Notes: generated by a model not told the origin, from the sequence alone. DNA of 64,000 nt from Acanthopleura granulata (GCA_016165875.1 JABBOT010000011.1:6451700-6515699); one strand, 5' to 3'; numbered from the stretch's first letter, positions 11,690 to 25,029 are shown. Numbers and translations are program-made.

Positions 11690-11958
11690 TTGTGGTCAAA
11701 TGGTTAGAGGCGACGGAATTAACGCACGAGCAAGGCATTCAAATCTGATCGTGGACGCGGAATTTTTAGATCCCCTGCATGTGGCACTTCGTTGATTGTT
11801 CCCAATACTCGTATTTCGCAACCTACTTGTCTTCCGCCAAAAAAGCACGCATGTCTGTACCCAAATTGGCAGATGTCAATGGTTGACGCCGGTTTTCTCC
11901 TTTAAATAAAACTGACCGCCGTTGCATAAGTGAAAGATTCTTGTATGTACACGTATGC
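11690..11958 (+). mobile_element. tRNA-headed SINE of another family
   Basis: The head 'gtggtcaaatggttagaggc' matches an RNA polymerase III A box. About 40 bp later 'gcattcaaatctgatcg' stands where the B box should be. The 3' end 'ccgccgttgcataagtgaaa' then 'gattcttgtatgta' resembles the RUDI 3' module. The head differs from RUDI, so different heads appear to share a 3' module. Confidence 0.6.
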
Positions 11959-11960
11959 AG

Positions 11961-12215
11961 ATAGGTAGGTATGCTTGAGTTTAACGTCGTACTTAACAAT
12001 TTTTCAGTCATATGACGGCAAGGAGTCCTTAGACTGGCGGTCAGCATTATGGTGAGATGAAATCGGTCAGAGCCGTTAACCCTGGACCATCCGCACTTTG
12101 CTGGCGGACTATATCACGTAAAAAAAGAAAGGAGGTCAGCGTGAGCTGGGCTTGAACTCACAGCGATCCCATTGGTGAAAGGCATCTGGGTCATTACGCT
12201 GCAGTAGCACGCGTG
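11961..12215 (-). mobile_element. mosaic SINE: family-B 3' end joined to a RUDI body and head
   Basis: The 3' part (11961-12033: 'gtatgcttgagtttaacgtc', 'acttaacaatttttcagtca') matches the family-B SINE at 12537-12832. From 12034 the sequence is RUDI body ('cggtcagcattatggtgaga', 'gggcttgaactcacagcg') through the RUDI head. The RUDI 3' module is missing, so this is a join rather than one element inserted into the other. Confidence 0.7.
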
Positions 12216-12536
12216 CGCGTTCACTATGGGAATTAGTCCTACATGTACTACGAAGTTCTGTCTCTTTAATTAGAGGAAAACTGAATATTTGCAGTAAATT
12301 CTGCTGGCAATCCACGGCTGTTCTTTCTGGTCAACTTTATGATCAAGTGCCTAGCATCGATTAGGCTGGTGGTCGTTAAACGCTTTATTAATAAATACTT
12401 CACTCGTACTTGGTAAATTTTGTAACCGGAGTAAACCACCAACCTTTTGGCAAATAACTTACACACTTCCCAATGGGAGTTTTACCCTGTGGAGACTGTG
12501 TATGCTGCCGTAAAGTATGCATGTACTTGTATGTAT

Positions 12537-12832
12537 GCTTGGGTTTTACGTCGAGCTTAACGACTGTTCAGTCATATGATGACTAGTCGTCCATAGGATG
12601 TATATATGTTCGGTGTCTTCTTGAGGCAGTTTGAGTCCATGCCGCCAAAGGAACATCATACGGAAGACACCAGACATGACACCCCATGCTCTCACATTAT
12701 ACTGACACTAGGCCGACCAATCCTGTTTCCATTCCTTAATCTCTCAGTCAGATATGACCCGACCCGGGATTGATCCCGGATCTCCCTACCCAGAGACGGA
12801 CGTTCTAACCACCATGCCACCCAGTGGGTAGA
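12537..12832 (-). mobile_element. family-B tRNA-headed SINE
   Basis: Read on the - strand, the head 'tggcatggtggttagaacg' is an A box, and 'gggatcaatcccgggtcggg' holds a B box. The body includes the reverse of 'gaagacaccagacatgacac' and 'ccgaccaatcctgtttcc'. The 3' end is the reverse of 'gtatgcttgggttttacg'. It is distinct from RUDI in head, body and tail. Confidence 0.8.
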
Positions 12833-13009
12833 GAGCCTGTCTTGTAACCAATAGATGTCAATTCAAGTCATACCTAGGACCTTTAAATCGGTAATCTTGA
12901 CACTACATATATCTCAGTCTGTCTTAGAACAAGCATCAGTCCGCACAGTGTCAATATAATGCGGAGCGTCCTGTTTTGTATCATTGACATACCAGCGCCC
13001 TACTTCAAG

Positions 13010-13225
13010 GCTTTTATTTTGAGTGCAAGAATATTTCTCTTATACAACGGGGGCAAGCGATACCGTGGGGGATATGGCCGATATGCTAATAGACAACAAG
13101 TGCAATGTGCGCGTGATTTTTCTGAAAGTCATGCGACCAATAATCATCCACAGGTTGCAAGAAGGAGAAGACGTCGTGATATGGCTGAAATAATGTTAAA
13201 ATCGACGTTGAACCCCAAACAAACA
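13010..13225. mobile_element. decayed SINE remnants, two types
   Basis: The left part (about 13015-13160) is a heavily mutated RUDI body on the - strand ('gagtgcaagaatatttctct', 'taatcatccacaggttgca'). The right part (13172-13215) is the other SINE 3' end on the + strand, 'cgtgatatggctgaaataat' with 'gacgttgaaccccaaaca'. Confidence 0.5.
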
Positions 13226-13331
13226 ATCAGACCTGTTCAGTGTGTACGTCATTCAGGTGGAAGGCAAGTGATCTTAAACAGAATTGAGCTAAAACCGAGT
13301 AAAGTTTACAGAGAGCAACGTCCACCGCCTT

Positions 13332-13377
13332 ATGCGCCATCTCCGGAGAAGAATGGCGACAGAGGAATCTAACAGAG
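13332..13377 (+). CDS. candidate short first coding exon
   Basis: Two in-frame ATGs (13332 and 13353) lead into a strong 5' splice site, 'cagag|gtgagt', at 13377/13378. The second ATG has an excellent Kozak context (A at -3, G at +4) and would start MATEESNR. The upstream ATG adds MRHLRRR. The surrounding 13290-13420 is richer in CpG than its neighbours. A short first coding exon ending in phase 1 is plausible. No downstream partner exon was identified, and the protein family is unknown. Confidence 0.35.
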
Positions 13378-13379
13378 GT

Positions 13380-15837
13380 GAGTTTGGACTCACCCCTGAA
13401 ACGAGTGTGTCATGGTGTCCGGCATCGACATGTCTACAATATCTGTCGATCATCGGCTGACTGACTGTATGTCACAATGTACTATTGCCGTTAACAGCGT
13501 TTATCACGGCGGCCACATCTTTAACTCGGCGTTGCTTTTGGTTTACTTGTACACATTGTAGACAAGTATGTTTTTCAATCAATATAAAAGCATTTCTCTT
13601 TATCTGATATGTTTAAAATTTACCATTTAGTGCAAAAAAGGAAAAAGAAAAACAGTAAGTAGATGGCGGTTACCTGACAGGCTCTAACCCACGACCCTCC
13701 TGTCCAACCAAAACTCGACTTCATGGTTTTACTCGCTGACCACCATACTGCAGCCATAGCACAGTTAATACATGGCATTTGTTTTCTTAATATCTGTGTG
13801 TCAAAGAGTTTCTTAAAGTTAAAAGACAACTTTATAATTTTAGCCCAAAGGAAGCTCAAACGTTGAGATAAGCATGCTGTCCGCTTCACCCCTTCCTCAG
13901 ATCTTAGCTGAAAAGGTTCAAAACTGCGCAAAATCCCTGGAAATAAACATTGGCGCATTTTCAGTAGGCCATAGCATCTACATAAACACTCATATATTAT
14001 AAACTTTAAAACTGTAAAACTAAAACATGTACTAAAATAACTTTTGGATCGAGTTGACGCATCATTTATGGCCAATTCCCGGCCTTACCACCTCAAGTCC
14101 TTTCTTGTGACTGGCTCAGGTGGTACGTGTAAAACTGTCGATGCACAGTTTATTTGACCCAAGAAGTTCAGCTTACGGTTACATTTGTCTTGTCACGTAG
14201 TCCCAAATTAAAAGATTTTGTATCCAAAAATTAAGTGTCAACAATATTTCAATTATTAAAATCGTTTTTGTTTTTTTTTGTTTTTTTTTGACACCGGTCT
14301 CTGACTCTCCTTCCATTGTGATGAGTGACATTTGTCAAAAGAGTAACAATTATAGTGCGTGTTTTGTCGACGTTTTGTTGTTTCCGTTGGAAAACTCTTT
14401 ATTTATCACCTGAAAGCTTCAAATTAAGTAGGATATAAATTTCACGCTGCAAAACAGATGCCAACAATTGATTGTTAAATAAAATGGACTGAACAACTGT
14501 AAATGTATTTATATCGAGTGTTTTTTCTTGATCACGTAAGGATAATGTTTGCAATTTAAAAGGAATGATTTCGCTGAGTGCGATCACAAAGCACACCCAC
14601 TCAATTGGCAATGATCGCGATAATACACACTTATAGTCACCTCGGTTCAGCCTACACATTCCAGACAGGAAGCAGCCGACGTAAACAGTCATTGGGTAGA
14701 GTAAGCAAGCAACGGAAGAAAATTCGCATGATTTGATTGAGAACATTTCGTGTAAGTCTGTTCGAAATTGTACAAGCGTGCATCATTTTCTGCTGTTACA
14801 CTGCAATGAATGTAGACCACATCTTGTATGGACACAGCTAAACAGACACGTGTTAGAAAAAAAAAAACATAATAGAAGTCTACCGCCAGGAGCCACTGTT
14901 GTATAGATTGGCGGAATTGCTTTGATCTTACATCGATGAACAGTCAGAGTTGTTATTACCTTAAAGCAAACTATTGGTTGCCCTAGCATTTTGTGGTATG
15001 ATGACCTTTTTAATACACAAAACCCAGGCCTTAACCTTCAACTTCATTTTGCATGTACTTTGCCAAAATTTAACTCTAGTCGAATAACTGGTATTATTTA
15101 TCGGCACGGAACCCACACTTGTAACTCTGCAACTGTGACCCAATTTTACAATAAATGGGTTTCATAAATATACCTATTTAAATAAGCACAATTATTAGTG
15201 TATATCATAGCTGTTATTTCCTGTTCTTAGAAATTAAAACTTACGGCATGACTTTGTGGGTAAAGTCGTAAAAAATTTATCAGAATGCCATTAAAGTAGT
15301 TGCCCTCGTGACGTGCCTCTGCTCACGTATAACATGGGATGTCAATGATTAGCTATACCAACCTTTTTCCATTAAAAAAAATGATCCTGACCAAGGCTGC
15401 TAAATTTTGTTTTGGATATTTTGACAAAAACATAATGTGACCACAAACATTCTATAAAGGGAAGCAATCAGCACGTACAGACCACCAGATCTATGAAAAT
15501 AAAACACTGAACGGATTCTCCGGAAATATGATGTATCATTTGAAAGGGCTCGGTTACACTTAATTTATTTACCTCAGTTTATTTCTTTCTCTTCTTTTTA
15601 TTATTTTTCCACTTTCATTTTTTTATTGCCTGTCTTTTTTTTAAAGTTTTTATGTGTAAATAAACAAGTAAGCCGATTGTTCCTTGTGCACCATTTTACA
15701 TAACCAACTTCCGCACATACAAACACCTTAATTCATAGTTTAAGACTAAGAACTTATTTTTCAACCAAAACTTTCCCTCAGACACTTGTCCAATGCAAAT
15801 GTTGTTCCCGTCACCTGCCTGTGTTAATTTGTGCTTA
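13380..15837. other. gene-less stretch
   Basis: No exon or full repeat is recognised. T-rich tracts occur near 14269-14290. The open frames on the - strand lack protein character. Confidence 0.45.
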
Positions 15838-16155
15838 GGGTTTTCCGTCGTACTTAACAATTTCTCAGTCATGTCACGACGAGGAGACATGTATACACAC
15901 TGTGTCTTCCTGTGACAGAGTGAGTCCATGCCGCCAATGTACCAAAGACACCAGACATGACACATCCACCCAGTCACATAATGTTGACATCCTGTGGACC
16001 AATCCTGTTTCCTTGTTCTAGCCTCTGATTGCTGAGCGCCAGTCAAAGCAGCAACAAGCACCATGTTTAAAGTATACATGTTTGTTGACCCGATCCGGGT
16101 TTGATCCCAGATGTCCGGATCCCGAGGCGGACGCTCTAACACTAGGCCACTGGCG
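15838..16155 (-). mobile_element. family-B tRNA-headed SINE
   Basis: It matches the copy at 12537-12832 throughout: 'ttttccgtcgtacttaacaa', 'gtgagtccatgccgcc', 'agacaccagacatgacac', 'accaatcctgtttcc' and 'ggtttgatcccag' (the B box reversed). The head end is at 'gctctaacactaggccactg'. Confidence 0.82.
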
Positions 16156-16817
16156 TCATCCCTAATTTATGAGAGATTCCAACAGGCCGAGGAGAATAAA
16201 CGTTCGTCATTATGGATCTAGGGAGGAACTAATTTGAAGAACACGGTGTATTTTAGTGTCTCTGTCAGCTATAACGGGGAATCACTTGGGGGCAAAGAAA
16301 GATTGAAAACAGAGCGGAGGCAACTGTACAGTCCTTAAGCAACGGAGTTAATAGCGATACGAGTCCCCTGAAGAAAGTTTGTGGCCATAAATAGCCGGGA
16401 ATGGACAGGCATAGACCATTTATGCAAAGTTTGTGAGGGCCTAGCACGATCTTAAGGCCAAATTAAACAATCGAAGTCAGGTATCATTTGCGTAGGACAT
16501 TCTATTGGCATTTACTCACCTGGTGGATGCAGTTGCCGATACAGTTGTCAACTTTAAACTTTAATCTCTGTAGAAACATTGTTTAATATTTCAACATAGT
16601 GCTTGAAAAATGCTAAGAAAGAGAGAGAAAGGCAACGGCTGCAGTTGGTACTCTTTAAATTGACGTCTTCGGATGAACACTGTGGGCCCATGCTCGTTAT
16701 TATTTATTTATTTGGTGATTGTCGTCAGGGTTCGGCAACTATACCATTATGAAATTCTTATGATTAGAGTTTGGCTAATTAAATAGAACATATGACTTCC
16801 AACATATGACCAACACT

Positions 16818-17010
16818 CTTGCATAAATTTACTTACTTCTGTGCAAACCAAAATGCTAGGGGACGTGTAAGGAATAAAACTTTAACTGGGGTAAATTTAC
16901 TACAGCCGATATTTCACCAGTTACATGTGACCATTTTGCACCTATCACACTGTCGTCGCTGGTCTGGTTTTAAGCTCAGTGCAGTTGTGTACACCAACAC
17001 TTGGAATACA
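16818..17010 (+). repeat. interspersed repeat E, copy 1
   Basis: The block with 'aaatgctaggggacgtgtaa', 'aactggggtaaatttacta' and 'caccagttacatgtgaccat' recurs at about 30535-30790 and 46330-46530. It has no tRNA-like promoter and no open frame, and its type is unknown. Confidence 0.6.
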
Positions 17011-17496
17011 ATTGAAACTATTGTTTTAGTTCTGGTTTTAAAGGCCACGGGTTGTTATTACAACCATATCGATGTTGTCGGTAATTTCAGGACACCTAGT
17101 TTCTGAGGCTCATTAGTTGGTCTTTGCTCTCCCCAAACCAATGCGGCCAGTAAAGAATCGTGCTAGTCTACTGACTACCCTTATTTCCTTGACTTAACCC
17201 GTATTGATCTATGAGCTAATGGTCAGCTCTGGACATCGCTGGACATCAGCTGACCGGTGATCTATATTAAGGCTCTACTGGTCTGAACAGTTCGCTGAGC
17301 GAGGAGAGAGACGCGTGAGGACATAAAGACTGAAATATGGCCCGCAGACGGCGTGCAAATAGGGATCTGGAAAACGAGGAAATAATTCCCACGAGCGAAG
17401 CTGAACAGAGGCACACACATTCATGTAAACATATTCAGAGATACATACTCTCCAACAAAATGAACAGATGTCACCAGCGCCCACAACGAAAGTGAA

Positions 17497-17605
17497 TGAG
17501 CTCCACCTGCTTATTTCAGGATTACCGTGACTTTGAAGCCGCTCATCAATGTGGTCGCTGTGAGTTTAAGTACGGAAAGTTGGCCAGCAACTTGCGGGCC
17601 TCGTC
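17497..17605 (+). mobile_element. RUDI-like SINE head fragment
   Basis: Only the 5' part is present: 'catcaatgtggtcgctgtga' and 'gagtttaagtac' (degenerate B box), then 'ttggccagcaacttgcggg'. The element is broken after this point. Confidence 0.5.
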
Positions 17606-20600
17606 ATTGTCATTACTGTTGCACGGAAGGGCGTTGCCTCCCATCGCCAAGGACGCTATTTCCCTTATAGATCACGCTCTATGGACTGAGCTTTGTGCTT
17701 AGAATGCGATTTCCACTTACTTAACTCAGCTATGCTCGTATAATACACAAGCATTATAGAATTTTAAACGCAATATAACGGTTTAGAGTGAAGAAAACCA
17801 CCCGACAGCTCTCGACGATGAGGGAAAGAGGATAAAGAATTTTGGGGGCAAATGAAATGAATCAGTGCCCAAATATTATACCATGCTAGTTTTATAAGAG
17901 GTCGTTGATCATAATATATATATCTCATTTGCGTTTTGATTTTCATACACTTTTATGCAACCTGACGATCTTATTCAACACGCTGTGCATACACAGCTTA
18001 TCGCACAGTGTTATGTTTGAGCAGAAAGATGATCGCCAATCAAAAAGGAACGCACATCACAAGTGAGATATACGCAATCGAATTCCAGGCTCTGGTGCAT
18101 AAAAGCAACCACTGAGATAGGTGGGTTATTGTTCATGAAACGATGCTCTTAACTATCCGAGCAAATCACCTTCGTTGGATCGACATTTCACAACAGGAAA
18201 CAGTCAGTTCGGGTCATCGTCCGGAAGATCATAAATTGATACAATTTGAGTGGCTAAAAATGAGACAATTAATGAGACTTGACCGACTACACACGGCTTC
18301 AAGATATACACATAGAGTTTACATCTGGAAACAAAACACAATGGCACATATTCCTGTGAAAAGCTGCTCCCCTGGATCATGAAGGGGGAAAGCGTCATCC
18401 TCAACAGCAACAACAACAATGGCTACCTCCCACCTAGCTGTTGGTAGCAGCCATACAGAATGTGACTTTACTACATATATACCTACACATGTAGCTCGAG
18501 CATCCATTTTCCGACAAGCAGCAAACACAGTGTCGTTTTTCCAAAGTGCACTGAATTCACCGCCATATGGCGGAAACGTTTCCACGGTGGCTTTAACCCC
18601 CACTCATCCATTTAGTAAAATAAGGATGAAATGCTGTACTTGTATTTTCGTCGAGCTCCCAAGATAAGGAGCGTATAAGTATCGCTATGAGTACGACAAC
18701 ACAAAAGTGAGCATCAAGACATTGTCGAAAAACTGATAACAATTTTTTGATTCGTTTTTTCCTCGGTAGACGTTTTGAGCTTTGGAGTCGAATAGAGCGT
18801 ATGTTGGAATATCGACATTTCTTGTTACCCTTAAAAAACTGACAATAGTTTATCCTCCGCTTGTAATCATATGCGATATTCCCTCTGAGAATGAGTGTTT
18901 CTTGTGGCTCTTTTTAAAGCAGTATTTTGTGATTACTGACTTCAAATATCCTTTGTCAGTTGACGGGTTGTGTGTGCATGTCGGCTTTGGAATCTTCAAA
19001 AGTTCGCCCAATCCCTATACATGAGGTCTCCGTCGATATGTTATACAACAATACCAATACAAGAGGTGATGTTTGAAGGATTTGTGCCAAGAAAAACCTC
19101 TTTAGTATTCCAGATTCTAAAGTTGTCATTTGTCGATAGGTTTCAAATCGATTCCAATTGGAGCTTTTTTAAATATAGGTGAAAGAAAGACGGTGCAAAT
19201 TTAGTCCCAGCGCTAAAGGCGACGCCTCTAAAAAGAGGCCGGGTTGGCTTTCAGAGAGGAAAAAAAGGAGGATAGAAATCATACTAACAAAGGCACCCAT
19301 TCTGAGTTTACTTTTCAATATGGCAGAATAAGGTCTCTCTGTCATAATTCTTCCTACTTGACAATCTACAGGTATAAAAACTTGAAACGTCGTTAAATCT
19401 CTTAACCTGTGATAATGCATTGGGCGGTAGAGCAAAAACGACAATTGGATTAACATCTCTTGATAATGTCTTCCACATTCATTACCAGAAACGTGATTTT
19501 TGTTAACATTTGTTCCTGCCATATTTGTGGGTTGAACATTCGTCTATTGATGGCAAAATGATTTGATATTCGATTCCTAAATCACACCAGAGGGCCTTGC
19601 TGGCAGCAGATCTTTTGAAGTGTACACAATCTTAACGTATTGTTAAAGATCCAAGCAGTTCGAGCAGTGAATACCCAGGTTTACGGATTAATTTTATTTC
19701 ACTTGCCAGGAAACAATCTTCCAAACTCTCTAAATAGATATAGAGTTTTGTAACAAAAAAAGGCCTAGATGAAAGCGAAGTTTTCTTCTCTCTTTCCCTT
19801 CAAACCATACAATTCTTTCATCGTCATGCTTATAAATATATCTAGCGGGGCTTTACACGTCTTTTAACAAGACGGTATATTAAATGAACTTGACATTTTA
19901 ATTCAGTGGTGGTTGAAATTGAACGGACTGGAAACATCATGCAGTTATACATGATACAAGTAAAGCAATACCGGAAATATCACTAGCAATGTTACCCTGA
20001 CGTTAAAAATTTTTCCACTTCTCTCACAAGTCTTCGGGCTTTAGACGAAGGGCTAACACGAAGGATTGAGATAATCTGTATTGTTATTCTAAATTACAAC
20101 CATTTAACTGGATATGAAGATATCTTTTCCACGTAGCACAAAAGCAAAGCATTTGTGTTATTTGTATATTTGTTCTCTAGCAAGAACATGTTTCTAAGTA
20201 ATCCAGGTTATAGCTACAACTAACACCGCACTAACTCTCTTGGTGCCATTCTAGAAGTATATTGCTTTATCTGACGTCACATTCGGAGTCATGTTAAATC
20301 TGTGCTCTTGTCATGAAGAACACGTTGTACGCAAACTACGGAAGCCATTGTTCCTATAATAAATCTGTCATAATTATTGCATGCATATGTAATCACTTCT
20401 ACCAGATACACTTTGGAAAGTTTCCTTGGTACAGCTTCTAAATCCAATGTAGTTTCTCTTTGAACCATTATAGTTATTTCTTTAAACAATAACGACTGAG
20501 TGTTTATGTTTTTTACCTGTCGACGGATTATCGAAACTATCGAAGGAGCAAAAGTACTTGCTTACTTTGTGTGGCGAAAAAGTTAAGATTGGATTCAGAT

Positions 20601-23300
20601 TACTTTTACTTTTTAGACAAACCCATTTCAAGGTTACCTCTTAACTCAAGTGTATTAATCAGAGCGGTTAATCAAGTTAATCAACTTGTTAACTACAAAG
20701 CGAACATGAGAAACATTTGAAATCAATCCGTGCAGGGATATCCGAGCAACTTTCGGTAGTTAATTACAAACAAGTATATAATTGGAACAAAGCTAATTTT
20801 CTGACCAATAGGCCACTCAAGTTTAGGGAAAGTAAGGCGACAGGTTGTTGCTAGATGTGTAACAATTTCAATGAGCACAATTAACAGCTTTGCTGCATCT
20901 TGTTTCAGTAAATCGAACTACCCATTCAGTCTTTAAAGATGCGTCCACACGACCCACACGAATTAGGTCAAAAATAAGTCTATTTCATAAGCCACGTTCA
21001 GGTGATGCGATTAAATCTCGACGCTTTAAATCGGGAATGCTTGGAATCGCATGGAATAGCGCATGTTCTATTTTTTCATTCGACTAGTCGAATTCGAAAG
21101 GTAGTCAGAACAATCGCAACGTGTCAATGCGTCTTTGTTGTGTTTGTCTGCGCCGCCGGTGACGGGCGTAGTTCATTTGCTACAAAACAAAAAGAAATTA
21201 CTTAGTCACATAGTACCGCAGCTCTTCAATTTAAAAATAATATAAGAAATTTTAATATTTTTATAGTTTGATATCTACGTTTTTATACTTAGTACAATTT
21301 TTTTCTGTGTGCATCTGCTATATATCTATAATTCCTTTGAAGTTTAAAATTGTGCCGAGTTAGATTCAAATCTTAGTTCACAACTGACAAAAAACTTTAT
21401 CAAAAACCTATAAATTACTACATAAATTTTTTCTTAATATGTTCTTTTCGCGTCAGCTTACATCAAGGACATTGCTAATCAAACAGTCCGCTTTCTTCCT
21501 CACGTTATCAATCGATATAACTTCATGTAGAACTCCGTCAGACGAGTATTTAATATTTGTCCAAGGTCCGGTTATATTGTTTGCTTCTGATTAAGTACAA
21601 GGGTCTTGGTGTGTTCGGTATTGATTTCTAGAACATCTCAACCAACATAAGGCCTGTATTTAAAAGATAGTCCTTATTGATCTCTCATCAACTGATTGGC
21701 GTAATAAAGATTTCCGTGGGAGGTAAGAGTGATACGGCAGCTGGTATGTACAATGTGTGTGTAGATGCGCACCATTTCTATGATTTTTGATAACAATCGA
21801 TATATAAGAACAAAAGACCAAGGGGAATGATACACTTAGCCGGTGGGCTGGTGAAAACTTACGCAATACATAGTTGTGACTAAGAATCTAACTTGTGACG
21901 AAATAAACGCAGCGTCAATTAAGCAGCGATTCATACCAGTCACAAAGGTTACAAGAACACTAGTGTGCAATTTTACCCCTCCCCACTTAAAGAATTCAAC
22001 GACTCTCCATTTTCCATTCATGACCCCCTTGCTGAAGGTAGAGGTATACATATAGCTAGAATGAATGATTTTGGCATAGTGTCACTTCTAGAATATTTCA
22101 GCCATGTCGTGGAGTGCATATTGATAGAAGAAGAAAAAATAAACAAGAAAAAGGAACAACAAAGACCCAAGCTCAGATTTTCTCGACTTTTTTCTGCAAA
22201 TATCACCTGTTCTGATTTTGTCTTCAAATATACCCGAAATATGCTTTTCTTTCAGTTTGATTTGTGAGTTATACCGTATTAAACCTGGCCGCTCAATTTC
22301 TTCGCCCTGAGGCCTCTTTTACTCTCCAACCATTCATGCTGTAGGTTTATTTTCGTTTTAAAAATTCTCAATCAATTTTTTTTCTTCAGGCTTTCCAATT
22401 AGTTGTTTAAGAAGCGGAATAAATCAGTGACAGTTTCCGGCGTTTGATTTCCGGCCACCGCGTGTGAAGATCGCCGTAAAAATCTGCATAGACATTTTAT
22501 CCGGTAAACGGGTCGCTGTTGAATTTCTGGTGCTACCGAGGCAAAAAAAAGTGACACGCACTATAGCCCATTGGGTGGATCTCCGGAGACGTCTCCTCAG
22601 CTTAACCCCCACTGGAGCAGTAGGGCTCTCGGGCATTTACGCACTACCGTGTACTACCTTTAAATCAATCATCCGATTGCTAAGGACAAACACAAAGCTG
22701 TCACCGTGGGTTTAACTAAGAAGGGTCTTTAGCGTTTCCGTTTTCGGGGACTAGCTTAAATTTACACTAACCTTTCATCACTTTCCCAAGCGATCAGCGT
22801 CCCCAAGAGAGATCACTGTAACCCGTGCTATAAACTCCGGGATTAGGGTCAGATAACTCTATCAGACAGACGCTTATCTCTTAAAAGCGTGTGATGGTGA
22901 ATGAAAGAAATACGCTATTCTTTTCTTACAGATGTATGCAAATAAACTTCATCAATAACAATTTATTTCTTTAAATATAATTATATATTATACTTATATA
23001 TATATTATATATATAAAATAATTTGTTGTCAAAGGTTCGATATTATCAGTCGAACAAAAATGTACAGCATGCAACTGTATACAAAATAACACTTAACGAT
23101 ACAGAGGCACCAGTTTTTTCTGGTATAGTTCACAGCATTGATCATGTAGGCCAGATGGCACAAACAAGTGTAAAAACTGCAGTGTGTGGACGAATCCATT
23201 ACTTTGGCTATTTAGGTGTGTTTTTGTTTGCCTAAGTTTTTGAGGGCCTCATTTCTAAAACTATAGTTGCAATGCAAGATAAGTTATTATTCATCTACAC
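17606..23300. other. long gene-less stretch
   Basis: I found no exon, splice-framed open frame, SINE or RNA gene over 5.7 kb. An AT palindromic tract at 22975-23020 consists of TATATA alternations. This is the longest part of the window free of recognisable SINEs. Confidence 0.4.
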
Positions 23301-23435
23301 ACTGTATTACTGGGGTTTACTGCCCAGGGACCTGTGGACTGTCCTGGGATTTCCTTGGGCTTTTCCCGATTTCCTTCCACAATATACATGTAAGTAAACT
23401 ATTCTTGATTACGGCACAAAAATATCAAAAATTAT
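23300..23435 (+). mobile_element. decayed RUDI 3' half
   Basis: 'gtggactgtcctgggatttc', 'gggcttttcccgatttcctt' and 'actattcttgattacggcac' follow the order of the RUDI 3' half. Divergence is high and the tail is lost. Confidence 0.45.
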
Positions 23436-23534
23436 GTAGCTTTAATATCATTTCGGCCATACCACGAAGCTCAGTATAAACCCCAGTAGCGTCGGTTAGT
23501 TGACTGTATACTGTAGCTGGGTGTAGCATCACAA

Positions 23535-24015
23535 CAAACCTACGAGCACCGACTGGCTGTGATTGCTTGGTTGCTTGGTTCAGTAACTGATTCGTTGATC
23601 TTTGATATATGGGTAATTAGTTAATTTACTCATTGATTACTTATACTGCTTATATCATGAACTGATAAAACGATTCTCTGCCAGGGAGATTAATACCTTC
23701 AATGGTGGATGAACAAATTTAGTAGATAAGTGATTAATTAATTGATTTATTGATTACTTGACTGGTGAAATGCTTGGTTGATTAACTGGTTGATGGGGTG
23801 ATTAGACGTTTGAATGGTTAGTTGGTTTTTTATCTTATTGATTCACTTGTTCATTGTTTAATTAGATTGGTTAGTATATTGGTTATATCATTAAGTGATA
23901 AAAAGATTCGTTGCCTGGGTAAATTGAGTAATTGATTGATCGATTGCTTGATTGCTTGGTGCACTGGTAGATTTGTTGCTAAATTGAATGAATGGTTGAT
24001 TAGTTAATTGGTTGT
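23535..24015 (+). repeat. TTGATT/TTGGTT-rich degenerate simple repeat
   Basis: Words such as ttgattgatt, ggttgattaactgg and ttgcttggtt recur densely for about 480 bp without a fixed period. A comparable tract occurs at about 39175-39410. Confidence 0.6.
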
Positions 24016-24032
24016 TTGTGCAAATACTGTAA

Positions 24033-24137
24033 GTTATGTGACGTTCTTCGGGCATATAAGGATAGATATTCGGCTGAGGTCAACAACGACCGAGGCCAAA
24101 TATCTACCCTTATATCCCCGAAAGATTGTCATATAAC
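24033..24137. repeat. 105-bp near-perfect inverted repeat (hairpin)
   Basis: The left arm (from 'gttatgtgac' through 'ttcgggcatataaggatag' to 'ggctgaggtc') is complementary to the right arm (from 'gaccgaggcc' to 'gtcatataac'). The arms are about 49 bp, with a spacer of roughly six bases ('aacaac') and a few mismatches. It could be a foldback or MITE remnant, or a transcribed hairpin. Confidence 0.8.
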
Positions 24138-25029
24138 GAATCTACCACCATGCAGAGCATTTTGCAGATATAAAACTCGGGAAACTATCGACACTTTCTA
24201 GGCCGGGAGATAAAACTGCCGTTCTCCCTTGGTAAAAATCGTTGAATCTTCACTGTCCGTGTCGGTGAGGCCAGTGTGCCTTCCGACGTTGAAAGATGGT
24301 TGTAAAAGGTCTTGTTTTCGAATAATATCTATGTTCCTTGACTGTATCATCCTATTATTAAACGTCAGAGTTGTTAAGATGGTTTAATGCCATATGACGT
24401 TACCGTCCACAGATTAGGAAAATGGAATGAAAGCAGATCATTATAGATGTGATTTTTGGTGATTTCGTTTTAGAAAGAGAACTTGTCGACATGAATGATG
24501 ACGTGCATGGATGGTACGGCAGGAGAAATTTCGGCATTTTCAGTTTCCACCCAGGTCAAGTTTGCCACATTCACCAACACGTGCATCGATATTCATTCCT
24601 GCGATGAAACTGATCATCTCCGCCGACATCAGTGTTCGGGCACAGGAACTTTCAGACAGTGATTTCACTGTGCATGACCCAACCATTCAAAGGATGAAGA
24701 TTTACACAGCGCTAATTTTCGGACCTCCAGGCATTAGGTGCCATTGGACTTCATCCCATCTTTTCGGAGGAGACTGGAAATTCTTCAAATTGCACTTCTC
24801 AGTACGGTAGGACCGAACTGCTACTGTAACATTCTAGTTTGATTCGTACGTATTTTCCGGAATAACACTTGCTATTTTTGCCAGAATCCTTTTATTTATG
24901 TGAGACGTGAAAAGCTTTTTTTTCCCGACGTTTGACACGATCAAAGCAGACGACAAAAAGTTGTTTTTCTTAGCGCAAAGTTATCTCCCCCTTTGTTTAC
25001 ATTTTGCGTCGGCGCCTTTTGCCTTGATT

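Noticed and set aside
12959..13372. 137-codon open frame as a protein
   Set aside because: Most of it translates decayed SINE sequence. Only the end, with the separate ATG and donor, is kept as a first-exon candidate in the same frame context.
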